64,000 bases of DNA, taken from assembly GCF_000718015.1 (NCBI RefSeq), contig NZ_JODY01000003.1, positions 1 through 64,000 of the forward strand. Reading direction: 5' to 3'. Under the pieces are notes generated by a model that saw nothing but the letters and a program-made list of their open reading frames with translations, did no database searches and was not told where the DNA came from. Shown piece by piece: positions 17,295 through 25,838 of the stretch (positions within the stretch are counted from its first letter, which is position 1; each line of letters starts with the position of its first letter). The stretch comes from Streptomyces catenulae (GTDB taxonomy: Bacteria; Actinomycetota; Actinomycetes; Streptomycetales; Streptomycetaceae). Both the position numbers and the translations under genes were made by a program.

Positions 17295-18065
17295 ATGCGC
17301 GTATCAGCGGTAGTCGGCGAACGTCCTGTGAGAGGCGTACGGGGCGCCGGAAGCGAGACGATCAAGGCTGCCGTCTTCGATCTGGACGGCACCCTCGCCA
17401 ATACGCGCCCGGCCATCGCCAAACTCCTCGTCAAGGTGGCCGCCGAGCAGGGCCGTACGGTGACCCCACGGCAGGCCGCGGCCGCCGTCGGCAAGCCTCC
17501 GGGCCAGGCGTTCGGACGGCTGCTGGGCAAGCCCGAGGACGATGCCCAGGTGCTCGCCGCGATCAATCGCTACCGCGAGCAGTTCGCCGTCGACGTCATG
17601 TGCCTGGGGCCGCAGTTGCTGTTCCCGGGTGTAACGGCCGGACTCTCCGCGCTCCGCGCCCACGGTGTGGAGCTGGCGGTCGCGACGTCCAAGTCGACCC
17701 GTGGCGCCGAGGCGCTGCTGGATGTCATGGGCATCCGGGAGCTGGTCGGTCCGGTCATCGGCCAGGACATGGTCCGCCGCGGCAAGCCGCACCCGGAGAT
17801 GGTGCTGCGGGCCGCCGGGCGGCTCGGCGTCGCCGCCTGGGAGAGCGCGTACGTCGGCGACACCGTCGGCGACATGCGGATGGCGGTGACCGCGCGGATG
17901 GAGGCGGTGGCCGTCACCTACGGCGCCGGGACGTTCGGGGAGCTGGCGGCGGTCGCCGGTACCCGGATGTGCAGCTCGTTCAAGGATGTGGTGTCGGTGA
18001 TCGCCGCGGCCCGGCCGCGGCGGATGCCGGCTCCGGCGCTGGCGGCGCAGCGACGCCGCCGGTGA
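17295..18065 (+). CDS. HAD-family phosphatase, phosphoglycolate-phosphatase-like
   Basis: A 256-residue cytosolic hydrolase. The catalytic motif DLDGTLAN is at residues 29-36 (nucleophile D29, acid/base D31); an alpha-helical cap follows, then ATSKSTRGAEALL (motif II), RRGKPHPEM (motif III lysine) and GDTVGDMRMA (motif IV acids). This is the Gph/PGMB-type subgroup with a C1 cap, which removes phosphate from small organic phosphates. The substrate is not predictable. ATG at 17295 follows GGAAAGG; the first 22 residues before the core are an extension. A nearby promoter with an operator-like repeat suggests regulated expression. Confidence 0.87.
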   Translation: MRVSAVVGERPVRGVRGAGSETIKAAVFDLDGTLANTRPAIAKLLVKVAAEQGRTVTPRQAAAAVGKPPGQAFGRLLGKPEDDAQVLAAINRYREQFAVDVMCLGPQLLFPGVTAGLSALRAHGVELAVATSKSTRGAEALLDVMGIRELVGPVIGQDMVRRGKPHPEMVLRAAGRLGVAAWESAYVGDTVGDMRMAVTARMEAVAVTYGAGTFGELAAVAGTRMCSSFKDVVSVIAAARPRRMPAPALAAQRRRR

Positions 18066-18106
18066 CAACCGTGCGGGCGCGGTGTGCGCCCGTGGCACGA
18101 ACCTGA

Positions 18107-18121
18107 AGGGCCGACGGCCCT
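18107..18121. terminator. Small perfect hairpin after the HAD gene
   Basis: AGGGCCG-A-CGGCCCT, seven base pairs around one base, 42 bases after the HAD stop; first of a series of stem-loops. Confidence 0.5.
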
Positions 18122-18128
18122 GACGGGG

Positions 18129-18152
18129 CAGCGGCGCCGGGGGGCGCCGCTG
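18129..18152. terminator. Strong stem-loop after the HAD gene
   Basis: CAGCGGCGCC (18129-18138) pairs perfectly with GGCGCCGCTG (18143-18152) around GGGG, 64 bases after the HAD stop. It is the best terminator candidate for that gene. Confidence 0.75.
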
Positions 18153-18229
18153 TCCGGTGCCGGTACCGGGGGGTGCCGTCACCGAGGGGGAAGGGGCTGC
18201 CGCCGGGGGGCGGTGCCCGTAGGGGGAAC

Positions 18230-18278
18230 GGGCGTCCGTGGGGACGGACGCCCGCAGTGATGCCCGCCGGGGGGCGGG
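18230..18278. other. Two further tandem stem-loops in the HAD-VOC gap
   Basis: GGGCGTCCG/CGGACGCCC (18230-18253, perfect 9-bp stem) and CCCGCC/GGCGGG (18263-18278). With the two hairpins upstream, four stem-loops lie within about 170 bases. The rest of the 18066-18677 gap shows no gene. Confidence 0.55.
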
Positions 18279-18677
18279 TTGCAGGAGGGGCGTTCCGGGG
18301 GGAACCGGATTCCGCGGTCACCGCGGCCTGCCGCAGAGCCGTGCGGCGGGCCGTCGCGCCGTGGTGCCGAACCGAAACGCCCACCCGTCCGTCGCCGCGT
18401 TCACCGGCGACGGACGGAGACCGCCGCGCGGGCCCCCGGTCAGCCCTCCGTAAGGAGGGGAGAGGGCAGACCGGGGTCCGCCGAGCGGACGGGGGCACTT
18501 CCCGGGACCACCCGTACGAGCGAGGGCATGGCGCGGGGGCCGCGCCTTTCGGGCGCCGTTGCCGCGCCGGGCGGCGCCGTCGGGTGCCGGGCCGCTTCCG
18601 GGCGGCGGGGCGTCGGGCGGCGACTGTCAGTGGTGGGTGTCACGCTGGGTCGGGAGTGCCTCGTGAAAGGGACAGTC

Positions 18678-19481
18678 ATGATCACCACCGAATTTCTGCT
18701 CGGCTCGCCCTGCTGGCTCGATCTCGGCACCCCGGATCTCCGGAAGTCCACGGCCTTCTACAGCGAGGTCTTCGACTGGACCACCGAGCCGTTCGGCGGC
18801 CAGGAGCCCGGCGGGTACACGGTCTGCCGCCGGGACGGGAAGGTGGCCGCCGCGATCGGCCCGTCGGCGGAGGACGGCGCCGGAGCCTCCTGGACGGTCT
18901 ACTTCCACACGCCCGACGCCGAGGAGACGGTACGGGCGGTGCGGGAGGCCGGTGGCGAGGTGCGGGTCCCGCCGTCGCCCGTCGGGGGTGACAACGGATG
19001 GCACGCCCAGCTCACCGATCCGCAGGGCGGCCGGTTCGCGGTCTGGCAGCCCGGTGCGCATCCGGGGCTGGAGGTGGCGGACGTCCCCGGCAGCCTGGAG
19101 TGGACGGAGCTGTGCACCACCGACACGGCGGCGGCGCAGCGGTTCTACGGCAAGGTCTTCGGCTGGCACACCCAGGAGATCCCGCTGCCCGGTGGCGGCG
19201 GGGGCAGCTACACGCTGGTGACACCGCGCGGCGGCGGGCAGGAGCGGACGCAGGGCGGCATCGTGCAGCTCCCGGCCCAGGCGCTCTCCGGGACCGGCGG
19301 CGCGGCGTACTGGCACCCGGTGTTCGGCTCCGCCGACTGCGACGCCACGGTCGCCGCCGTCACCGCGCGCGGCGGCGCCGTCCGGATGGGCCCGGAGGAC
19401 GCCGAGGGCGTCGGCCGCCTCGCGGTCTGCACGGACCCGGACGGCGCGGAGTTCGTGGTGCTGACACCGGAGAGGAGCTAG
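18678..19481 (+). CDS. VOC-family protein with two glyoxalase-like domains
   Basis: A 267-residue protein made of two vicinal-oxygen-chelate modules. The first (about residues 8-125) opens PCWLDLGTPDLRKSTAFYSEVFDW and ends PQGGRFAVWQPG; the second (about 138-265) opens LEWTELCTTDTAAAQRFYGKVFGW and ends DPDGAEFVVLTP. This layout matches the streptomycete group sometimes annotated as hydroxylase/27-kDa-antigen-like VOC proteins. Metal-binding positions of true glyoxalases are not clearly kept, so it may bind a ligand without catalysis. ATG at 18678 follows GAAAGGGA. No operon partner. Confidence 0.82.
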   Translation: MITTEFLLGSPCWLDLGTPDLRKSTAFYSEVFDWTTEPFGGQEPGGYTVCRRDGKVAAAIGPSAEDGAGASWTVYFHTPDAEETVRAVREAGGEVRVPPSPVGGDNGWHAQLTDPQGGRFAVWQPGAHPGLEVADVPGSLEWTELCTTDTAAAQRFYGKVFGWHTQEIPLPGGGGGSYTLVTPRGGGQERTQGGIVQLPAQALSGTGGAAYWHPVFGSADCDATVAAVTARGGAVRMGPEDAEGVGRLAVCTDPDGAEFVVLTPERS

Positions 19482-19520
19482 GGGGCGACGGCTCGGGCGG
19501 CGTGACCCCGGGGCCCGTCG

Positions 19521-19826
19521 CTACCCCGCGGCCGTCTCCCGGTGGGCCCGTAGCGCCCGGGAGAAGAGGTCGCGGTCCTGGCCCAGGACGAAGGCGGTGA
19601 CGCCGTCGGCCCGCCACTCCCGGCGGCGTTCCTCGGTGGTGGCCATCGCGCAGAACGGCACACCGTGCCGGGCGCAGGCCGCGCGCAGGGTGTTCACCGC
19701 CTCCCGGACCCGGGGGTGGCGCACCTGCCAGGGCACGCCGTACGACTGCGACAGGTCGCCCGGCCCGGGCAGTACGAGGTCGATGCCGCCGCCGGCTTCC
19801 GCTTGACCTCGTCGGGGCGCAGCGCC
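19521..19826 (-). pseudogene. C-terminal remnant of an HpcH/HpaI-aldolase-type (SbnG-like) citrate synthase
   Basis: An open frame of about 100 codons starting right after the decarboxylase stop and ending TAG at 19521. It contains GGGIDLVLPGPGDLSQSYGV, VRHPRVREAVNTLRAACARHG and PFCAMATTEE, the last third of the HpcH/HpaI aldolase fold, to which the staphyloferrin B citrate synthase SbnG belongs (about 255 residues). The first 150 or so residues, including the metal- and substrate-binding N-terminal part, are absent. An ATG overlapping the decarboxylase stop (19830-19828) is in a different frame, as if a coupled start codon remained after an internal deletion. The position after an SbnH-like gene supports SbnG origin. 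Non-functional as it stands. Confidence 0.7.
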
Positions 19827-21041
19827 TCATGCCTCCCCGCCGGAGGTGACGAAGTGGAAGCCGGGGCGCGGATGCATCAGGAAGTCGTGGTGCGAGATGT
19901 TCCAGGCGTACGCCCCGGCCAGGCCGAACGCCACCCGGTCACCGGCGCGCAGCCCCGGCGCCGCCACCCCGCGGGCCAGCAGGTCCTTCGGGGTGCACAA
20001 CTGGCCGGTGAGGGTGATCCGGTCGCCCCGGGCGGCGGGCCGCGGCCACGGGTGCGGCCACGGCGCGTCGGACGGCAGCACGGTGCAGGGCTGGTCGTGG
20101 CCCTTGGTCGCGGGGGTGCGCAGATGGTGGGTGCCGCCGCGCACCACCGCGAACTCCTCGCCGTGGCTGGCCTTCACGTCCAGCACCTCCGTCGCGTACC
20201 AGCCGCAGTACGCGGTCAGCGCGCGGCCCGGTTCGATCCGCAGCGTCAGTTCCGGGTGGGCGCCCGCGAGTCGGCCCAGCCCCCCGCCGTACGTCTGCCA
20301 GGCGAAGCGTTCCCCGGGCGCCCCGTAGTCGACGGCCATACCGCCGCCGACGACGACCTCGGCGAGCGGGACGCCGTGCCGGGCGGCGAGCGCCGCCGCC
20401 CAGGTGACGATCGCGGTGGCCACCGCCAGCTGCTCGGGCGCCCGCAGACCGCTCGCCAGATGGGCGTGGACGCCGCGCAGTTCCAGCTGCGGCAGGGAGG
20501 CCACCGCCTCGACCAGGGCGTCCGCCTCGGCGGGGTCCGCGCCGAACGGGGTGGGGCGGCCGCCCATCGCCAGCGACACCCCGTCCAGGGCGTCGCCGTC
20601 CACCGGCAGGTTGAACCGCAGCAGCACCGCGATCCGCCGCCCCGGGGCGTGCCGGGCGGCGAGCGCACCGAGCATCCGCAGCTCGTGGCCGGACTCCACA
20701 TGGAAGCGCGCCACGCCCAGCTCCAGCGCCCGGACCAGCTCCGCGGGCGTCTTGCCGGGGCCGCCGAACGCCAGCGGCGCGTCCGGCACCGCCCCGTGCA
20801 CATGGGCGAGTTCACCGCCGGACGACACCTCGTAGCCGTCGACGTGCGGGCGCAGCGCCGTCAGGAGCCGCGGTTCCGGGTTGGCCTTCGCCGCGTAGTA
20901 CAGCTCGACGCGGGGCGGCAGGGCGGCGCGGACCCGGGCGGCGTGGGTGGCGAGCGCCGTCAGGTCGTAGACGTAGGCGGGCAGGGCGTCCGGCGGCAGC
21001 GTGGCGATACGGGCGCGGACGGCGGGGGTGGGGTCGGTCAC
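19827..21041 (-). CDS. PLP-dependent decarboxylase of siderophore synthesis (SbnH-like)
   Basis: A 404-residue fold-type III (alanine-racemase barrel, DAPDC/ODC-like) decarboxylase. The PLP lysine is in YYAAKANPEPRLL near residue 45; GGGMAVDYG, RIEPGRALTAYCGWYATEV and the C-terminal GAYAWNISHHDFLMHPRPGF are visible. The last is typical of SbnH, which decarboxylates the citryl-diaminopropionate intermediate of staphyloferrin B. It starts GTG, overlapping the stop of the synthetase gene upstream (GTGA). In this operon it should decarboxylate either an amino acid building block or a citryl-amino-acid intermediate; which one is unknown. Length and motifs look intact. Confidence 0.86.
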   Translation of the reverse strand: MTDPTPAVRARIATLPPDALPAYVYDLTALATHAARVRAALPPRVELYYAAKANPEPRLLTALRPHVDGYEVSSGGELAHVHGAVPDAPLAFGGPGKTPAELVRALELGVARFHVESGHELRMLGALAARHAPGRRIAVLLRFNLPVDGDALDGVSLAMGGRPTPFGADPAEADALVEAVASLPQLELRGVHAHLASGLRAPEQLAVATAIVTWAAALAARHGVPLAEVVVGGGMAVDYGAPGERFAWQTYGGGLGRLAGAHPELTLRIEPGRALTAYCGWYATEVLDVKASHGEEFAVVRGGTHHLRTPATKGHDQPCTVLPSDAPWPHPWPRPAARGDRITLTGQLCTPKDLLARGVAAPGLRAGDRVAFGLAGAYAWNISHHDFLMHPRPGFHFVTSGGEA

Positions 21042-22804
21042 GGGGCGTTCCGGGGGGTGGTGCCGGCGCCGGTGAGGACGGATTCGGCGAGCGGGGAGGG
21101 CAGCCGGACGTATCCGGCGTCCCGGTCGGCCTTGCGCTCCCAGCGGGTGAGCAGATTGGCCTTGGCGGGCAGCGGGACCCCGGCCAGCAGCGCGGCCAGC
21201 CGCGGCGGGCAGCCGTACCGCTCGGCGTGCGACGCCAGCGTGGCGCGGACCCGCGCCCACAGCGCCGCCTCGGTGCCGGGGTGCAGATCGGCGAGGGCGG
21301 CGAGGAGTTCGGCGACGTGGTTGACGAGCAGGCAGTACACGACGCGGTCCCAGCCGCGCTGCGCGTCGTACGTCAGGGGCCCGGCGACCTCGGGCGGCAG
21401 CGCGGCGAGGGTGGCGGTGTGGTGTTCGGGGACGAGCTTGGTGCCCTCCAGGTCGCGGAAGAGGACCTGCGCGGGCATCCCGTCGCCGTCCACGCAGATC
21501 AGCACGTTCTGCAGATGCGGTTCGAGGACGAGTCCGTGGTCGAAGTAGGCGGCGAGGACCGGCGGGATCAGCAGGTCGAGGTAGGCGGCCCACCAGGCCA
21601 GCGCCTCGGCGGGGCCGCGTCCGGCGGGCAGACGGGAGACGTGCGCCGGGCTGGTTGGGTACTCGTCGGCGACGGCACCGGCCAGCAGCGGGGTGGTGCC
21701 GGGCAGCAGCCGCCGCGACAGCCCCTCGCGGACGATCACCCCGAACCCCTCGAAGAGCGCGGTGTCCGGCGTGCCGTCCGGGCCGGGCAGCGCCACGCTG
21801 CGGTAGGCCGGTTCGCGGAGCACGGCGCTGCCGGGGAAGCGGGTGGCCAGCTCGTCGAGGGTGGGGGCGAGCAGCCGGGTGAGGGCGACCGCGCCGGAGA
21901 GTTCGTAGGTGGCGTTCTTCCGCAGGCAGTTGGTGATCCGCACGTTCAGGCTGAACTTCAGGAATGTGTCGGGGGTGTGCAGGGTGCGCACCGAGGCGGT
22001 CGCGGTGAACGGGGTGGAGCCGGTGCCCAGGACGCGCAGGTCGCCGCGGTCGACGGCGGCGCGGAGCACCGGGTTGTCGCGGAGCAGGGCGTACTGCCAG
22101 GGGTGGGCGGGGAGCAGGCGGTAGCCGTCGGGGACGTCGGCGAGCGCGTCCAGCGGGGCGGCGGCGCCGTCGGCGGCGGTCTCCTGCGCCAGGAGGTCCT
22201 CGCGGACGGCGAGGTGCAGCAGCCCGAAGCGGCCGCCGGTCTCCGGCGCGTACGTCCGCCAGGCCGCCGGGTCGCCGGTGCGGGCCTTGGGGGTGGGGTG
22301 GAAGCGGTGGCCGAAGAGGAGGGCCTGTTCGGAGGCGACATAGGCGCCGGTCCACTCCGGGGCACCGGCGGGCACCGGCGGCTGCGGCAGCGGCCGGGCG
22401 GCGAGGGCTCCGGCCAGCGCCCGGTGGCCGGAGGCGAACTGGTCGAGGAACTCGTCGTTGTCGACGCCGGTGCGCAGCGCCAGCTCGGTGTGGACGTACT
22501 CGGCCAGGCGCCGCGGGCCGATCTCGCGCCAGCCGTCGCCGTCCCGGGCGGTGACCGGGCCGGTGAAGCGGTGCGCGCCCAGCAGCGAGGTGCGGCGCAG
22601 CGCGACCCGCAGCAGCACCCCGCGGCGCGGCAGCCGGAGCAGCAGATGGCCGCGGTCGACGGCGGTCTGGTGCTCGGGTCCGGAGACCTCGCGCAGCAGG
22701 CAGTTGAGGAGGGTGTGGGCCGCGGCGTGGTCCGCGGTGGGCAGGGGGCCGGGGGAGGCGGCGGGCACGGTCGTGGGACCGGCGGGGTTGGTGAGCGGGG
22801 GCAT
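21038..22804 (-). CDS. IucA/IucC-family siderophore synthetase (first of two)
   Basis: NRPS-independent siderophore (NIS) synthetase, 588 residues, normal length. It adenylates a carboxylate such as citrate and condenses it with an amine or alcohol. Family motifs in order: HPTPKARTG, LLPAHPWQYALL, the ATP/citrate-binding KFSLNVRITNCLRKNA (mid-protein), LEPHLQNVLICVDG and FRDLEGTKL, then the C-terminal IucC/FhuF-like LPAKANLLTRW. It starts ATG overlapping the stop of the MFS gene and ends overlapping the decarboxylase start, so production is coupled. It differs clearly from the second synthetase (24039), implying two distinct condensation steps. Confidence 0.93.
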   Translation of the reverse strand: MPPLTNPAGPTTVPAASPGPLPTADHAAAHTLLNCLLREVSGPEHQTAVDRGHLLLRLPRRGVLLRVALRRTSLLGAHRFTGPVTARDGDGWREIGPRRLAEYVHTELALRTGVDNDEFLDQFASGHRALAGALAARPLPQPPVPAGAPEWTGAYVASEQALLFGHRFHPTPKARTGDPAAWRTYAPETGGRFGLLHLAVREDLLAQETAADGAAAPLDALADVPDGYRLLPAHPWQYALLRDNPVLRAAVDRGDLRVLGTGSTPFTATASVRTLHTPDTFLKFSLNVRITNCLRKNATYELSGAVALTRLLAPTLDELATRFPGSAVLREPAYRSVALPGPDGTPDTALFEGFGVIVREGLSRRLLPGTTPLLAGAVADEYPTSPAHVSRLPAGRGPAEALAWWAAYLDLLIPPVLAAYFDHGLVLEPHLQNVLICVDGDGMPAQVLFRDLEGTKLVPEHHTATLAALPPEVAGPLTYDAQRGWDRVVYCLLVNHVAELLAALADLHPGTEAALWARVRATLASHAERYGCPPRLAALLAGVPLPAKANLLTRWERKADRDAGYVRLPSPLAESVLTGAGTTPRNAP

Positions 22805-24042
22805 CACAGGCTCCTGCGGAGGCGGGGACGGCGGATGAGGGGGAGGGCGCAGGCGAACACCGTGGCCAGGGCGAGGGCGGTGCCGATGAGCAGCGGCGCG
22901 GACGGCCCGAACCAGGCGTTGCCGGCCGCGGCGGCCAGACCGGCGGCGACCGCACCGGCCTTGGAGAAGAATTCGATGGAGCCGAAGAGCCCGCCGGGCG
23001 CCCGGCCCGCGGCGCAGTCGGCGGCCAGCACCGACAGGCCGACCAGGCCCAGCGTCAGCCCGGCGCCCAGCACCAGCCGGACGGCGGCGAACCCCGCGAG
23101 CGAGGTGGCGGCGGCGTGCCCGGCGGACCCGGCGGCTGTGCAGGCGAAGCCGAGCACCAGGCCGGGGCGGGGGCGGCGTCGGCAGAAGCGGTGCGCGGCC
23201 ACCGCGCCGACCAGGTAACACATGTGCGGCAGCGCGAACAGCGCACCGGAGGTCACCGGTCCGGTGCCCGGCAACCGCTCCTCGACGAGGGAGAGCAGAT
23301 AGGGGAAGGAGATCACCGTCGAGAGGACGAAGACGAACTCCAGGGCGTAGAGGGAGCGCAGGGCGCCGGGGGCGGCGACCGCGGGGGCGGCGCCCACAGC
23401 GGTATCGGGCCCGTCGTCCCCGGCGGGGGTGTCGGCCGGTGCGGCGGTGCGCGGCGGCTCCGGCAGCGCCGCCAGCATCCCGGCGGCGGCCAGCGGCAAC
23501 ACCGCGAGCAGCGCGTACTGCCGGTGCGGGGAGAGCCACGGTGTCAGCGCGCCGACGACGACGGGCGCGCAGACCAGCGCGGCGCGGGCGCTGCCCTGCA
23601 TCAGCGTCAGCGCCCGGGACAGCTCCGCGCCCTCCAGCGTCGCGCCGAGATAGCCGTTGGACGCGGCGAAGGTGCCGCCCAGCACGCCCTGGAGGACCAG
23701 CGCCGCGGCGAACAGCTCCAGCGAGTCGGCGAACCCGGCCAGCAGAAACGCCGCGGCCAGCCCCAACTGCGCCCGCAGCAGCAGCCGTTTGCGGCCGTAG
23801 CGGTCGGCGAGGCGGCCCCACAGCGGGGCGCCCACCGCGCCGAAGACGGTGGGGACGACGTAGAGCAGCCCGGCCCAGCGGGCGGCGCCCTCGCCCAGCT
23901 CCGGCAGGATCGCGGTGAGGTACGGCGGCAGGCCCAGCGCGGCGAACGACGCCACGAAGTAGCACCCGGCCACGGCGTGGACCTGGCGGCGGCCCGGCCG
24001 GGCGGGCGCCGGGGCGGCCGGGGCCGGGGCGGAGAGCGTCAC
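22804..24042 (-). CDS. MFS transporter, probable siderophore exporter
   Basis: A 412-residue major facilitator with about 12 hydrophobic segments and the loop 2-3 motif A GRLADRYGRKRLLL near residue 80. The central loop (about residues 195-225) is Ala/Pro/Asp-rich. It lies between the two NIS synthetases, as SbnD does in the staphyloferrin B operon, so export of the finished siderophore is the likely job. GTG at 24042 overlaps the upstream stop (GTGA) and its own stop overlaps the next ATG. Substrate is inferred from context only. Confidence 0.88.
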   Translation of the reverse strand: MTLSAPAPAAPAPARPGRRQVHAVAGCYFVASFAALGLPPYLTAILPELGEGAARWAGLLYVVPTVFGAVGAPLWGRLADRYGRKRLLLRAQLGLAAAFLLAGFADSLELFAAALVLQGVLGGTFAASNGYLGATLEGAELSRALTLMQGSARAALVCAPVVVGALTPWLSPHRQYALLAVLPLAAAGMLAALPEPPRTAAPADTPAGDDGPDTAVGAAPAVAAPGALRSLYALEFVFVLSTVISFPYLLSLVEERLPGTGPVTSGALFALPHMCYLVGAVAAHRFCRRRPRPGLVLGFACTAAGSAGHAAATSLAGFAAVRLVLGAGLTLGLVGLSVLAADCAAGRAPGGLFGSIEFFSKAGAVAAGLAAAAGNAWFGPSAPLLIGTALALATVFACALPLIRRPRLRRSL

Positions 24043-25838
24043 CGCGGATCACCGCCGGGCAGCAGGTAGTTGGGCCCCTCGGTGTAGTACTTGTTGATGT
24101 CGGCGGCGCCGGAGCGTTCCTTGGAGAGCAGCGTCCCGGCGCTGACCATCGCCTTCACCGGCAGCGTCGGCGCCTCCAGCACCCGGGCCCGCAGCACCGC
24201 GCCGGGCGTGCCGGGCGCGGTGCCCTGCCGGTCGGCCGCCTCGGTCAGCCGGTCCCGTATCAGGTCCAGCAGGCGCGGCAGCGGGGCGCGGCCGGTGCGG
24301 GCCAGCCCGAACGCGTACGAGGCGGCGCAGAGGTGGACGGTGATGGTGGTGAAGACGGCGGCGAGGGCGGCTTCGTCGTAGGTGAAGATCCGCGGGTCGT
24401 CGAAGTCGGCGAGGCCCGGCGTGGCGTCGCCCAGGCGCTCCCGCATCCGGCCCGGGTGCAGCCGCGGCGCGTCGTTGTCCTTGAAGAGCAGCCGCAGCCG
24501 GGTGGGCCCGCCGTCGGGCCGGTCCAGCGCCACCGAGACGTTCTGCTGGTGCGACTCCAGCGCGATGCCGTAGCCGAAGAGGGTGGCCTGCCAGTCCAGG
24601 AGCAGTGCGAGGACCGCGTCGAGCAGGGCGAGCGGATCGCCGCCGTGGAAGCGGTCGGCGAGGTGGTCGAGGACGGAGCCGCCGCCGGGCGCCGGGGCGA
24701 GCAGCGCGGCCAGCGGCACCACGCAGCTGTCGTCCAGCCCGGCCGGGTAGCGGCGGCAGAGCACCGCCAGCATCTCGTGTCCGGCGTGCGCGTACACCGT
24801 CTCGTCGGCCTGCAGTATCCGTCCGGCGAAGCGCGGCTCGCGGGCGAGGACCTGGTCGAGGAGGTGCTGTGCGGCGGCGCCGTCGACGAGGGTGCGGGGC
24901 TTGATGGTGCGCCGGTTGCGCAGGCCCAGGGTGGCGGTGGCCAGCGGGAGCTTGAGGTGGAGCAGCGGGTCGTCGGCCACCGCCACCGTCCGCATCGACA
25001 GCGTCGGGACGGCGTCGAGGTACGGCCGCTCCGCGAGGACCGCCCGCTCGGTCAGCCCCCGGTCGCGCAGCGCCTGCACCAGCGGGGTGCCGGTGCTCAG
25101 CGGGTGGACGGGCAGCACGAAATGGCTGGCGTCCAGGTGCTCCAGGCCCACCGCGGCGGCCGTCGGCAGACACCCGGCCAGCGCGCCCGGGGCGCCCGCG
25201 ACGTCCACCGCCTCCCGGGGCAGCGCCAGCCAGCGCAGCGCGAAGCGCGGATGGAACTCCGGTGCGTACGAGCGGAGCTGCTCCTCGGTCAGGCCGGAGC
25301 GGCCCCGGGAGGTCGGGTAGACGGGGTGGTCCAGACGGGCGGCGAGGGTGTCGTACGCCAGGCTCGCGGCGGGGCCCGTCCAGTGCGCCGGATCCGCGCC
25401 GTGCCGGGCGGTGAGCGCCGCCTCCACCGTGTGCCGGGTGCGGGTGTGCAGCCGCAGGGTGGCGAGGGTCTGGTGGCACTCCTCGGCGAAGGCGTCGTGG
25501 CCGCCATGGTCGACCGGGTCGGCGTGGGCGCGCAGCGCGCCGAGCGCCGCGCCGAGGGTGTCGAGGCGGGCGCCGTCGGCCTCCCGGACCAGCAGCGGCA
25601 GCCGGGCGGCGTCCGTGCTCTGGTAGCCGTCGCCGGTCACCGGCAGCAGCAGCGCCGGGGCCGCGCCGTCGGCGGGCAGCCGCAGCCACCGGCCGCCGGG
25701 GCGCACCAGCGGCGTGGTGCGGGTGCGCAGCCCGGCGACGTCCTCGCGCAGCAGGGCGCTCAGCACCCGCAGCAGCAGCGCGCCCTCGTCGTCGGCGTCC
25801 CCGGCGGTGTCCGGCGTGGTGGCGGTGGCGGTGGTCAC
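24039..25838 (-). CDS. IucA/IucC-family siderophore synthetase (second of two)
   Basis: NIS synthetase of 599 residues. Motifs: DHPVYPTSRGRSGL near residue 175 (HP..K/SRxG nucleotide loop), LKLPLATATLGLRNRRTIKPRTLVDGA, a central ALESHQQNVSVAL, LFKDNDAPRLH, and a C-terminal LPVKAMVSAGTL. The sequence is far from the first synthetase and its ESHQQN/KDND variants fit a different NIS type (SbnE/AcsD-like side of the family). GTG at 25838 overlaps the ATP-grasp stop. No sign of truncation. The order of the two condensations and their substrates cannot be set from sequence. Confidence 0.93.
   Translation of the reverse strand: MTTATATTPDTAGDADDEGALLLRVLSALLREDVAGLRTRTTPLVRPGGRWLRLPADGAAPALLLPVTGDGYQSTDAARLPLLVREADGARLDTLGAALGALRAHADPVDHGGHDAFAEECHQTLATLRLHTRTRHTVEAALTARHGADPAHWTGPAASLAYDTLAARLDHPVYPTSRGRSGLTEEQLRSYAPEFHPRFALRWLALPREAVDVAGAPGALAGCLPTAAAVGLEHLDASHFVLPVHPLSTGTPLVQALRDRGLTERAVLAERPYLDAVPTLSMRTVAVADDPLLHLKLPLATATLGLRNRRTIKPRTLVDGAAAQHLLDQVLAREPRFAGRILQADETVYAHAGHEMLAVLCRRYPAGLDDSCVVPLAALLAPAPGGGSVLDHLADRFHGGDPLALLDAVLALLLDWQATLFGYGIALESHQQNVSVALDRPDGGPTRLRLLFKDNDAPRLHPGRMRERLGDATPGLADFDDPRIFTYDEAALAAVFTTITVHLCAASYAFGLARTGRAPLPRLLDLIRDRLTEAADRQGTAPGTPGAVLRARVLEAPTLPVKAMVSAGTLLSKERSGAADINKYYTEGPNYLLPGGDPR

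Noticed and set aside
19827..22955. One 1042-codon minus-strand frame covering decarboxylase and synthetase DNA
   Set aside because: Only its last 404 codons are the decarboxylase; the rest is an out-of-frame reading of the synthetase gene, whose own frame has all IucA/IucC motifs.
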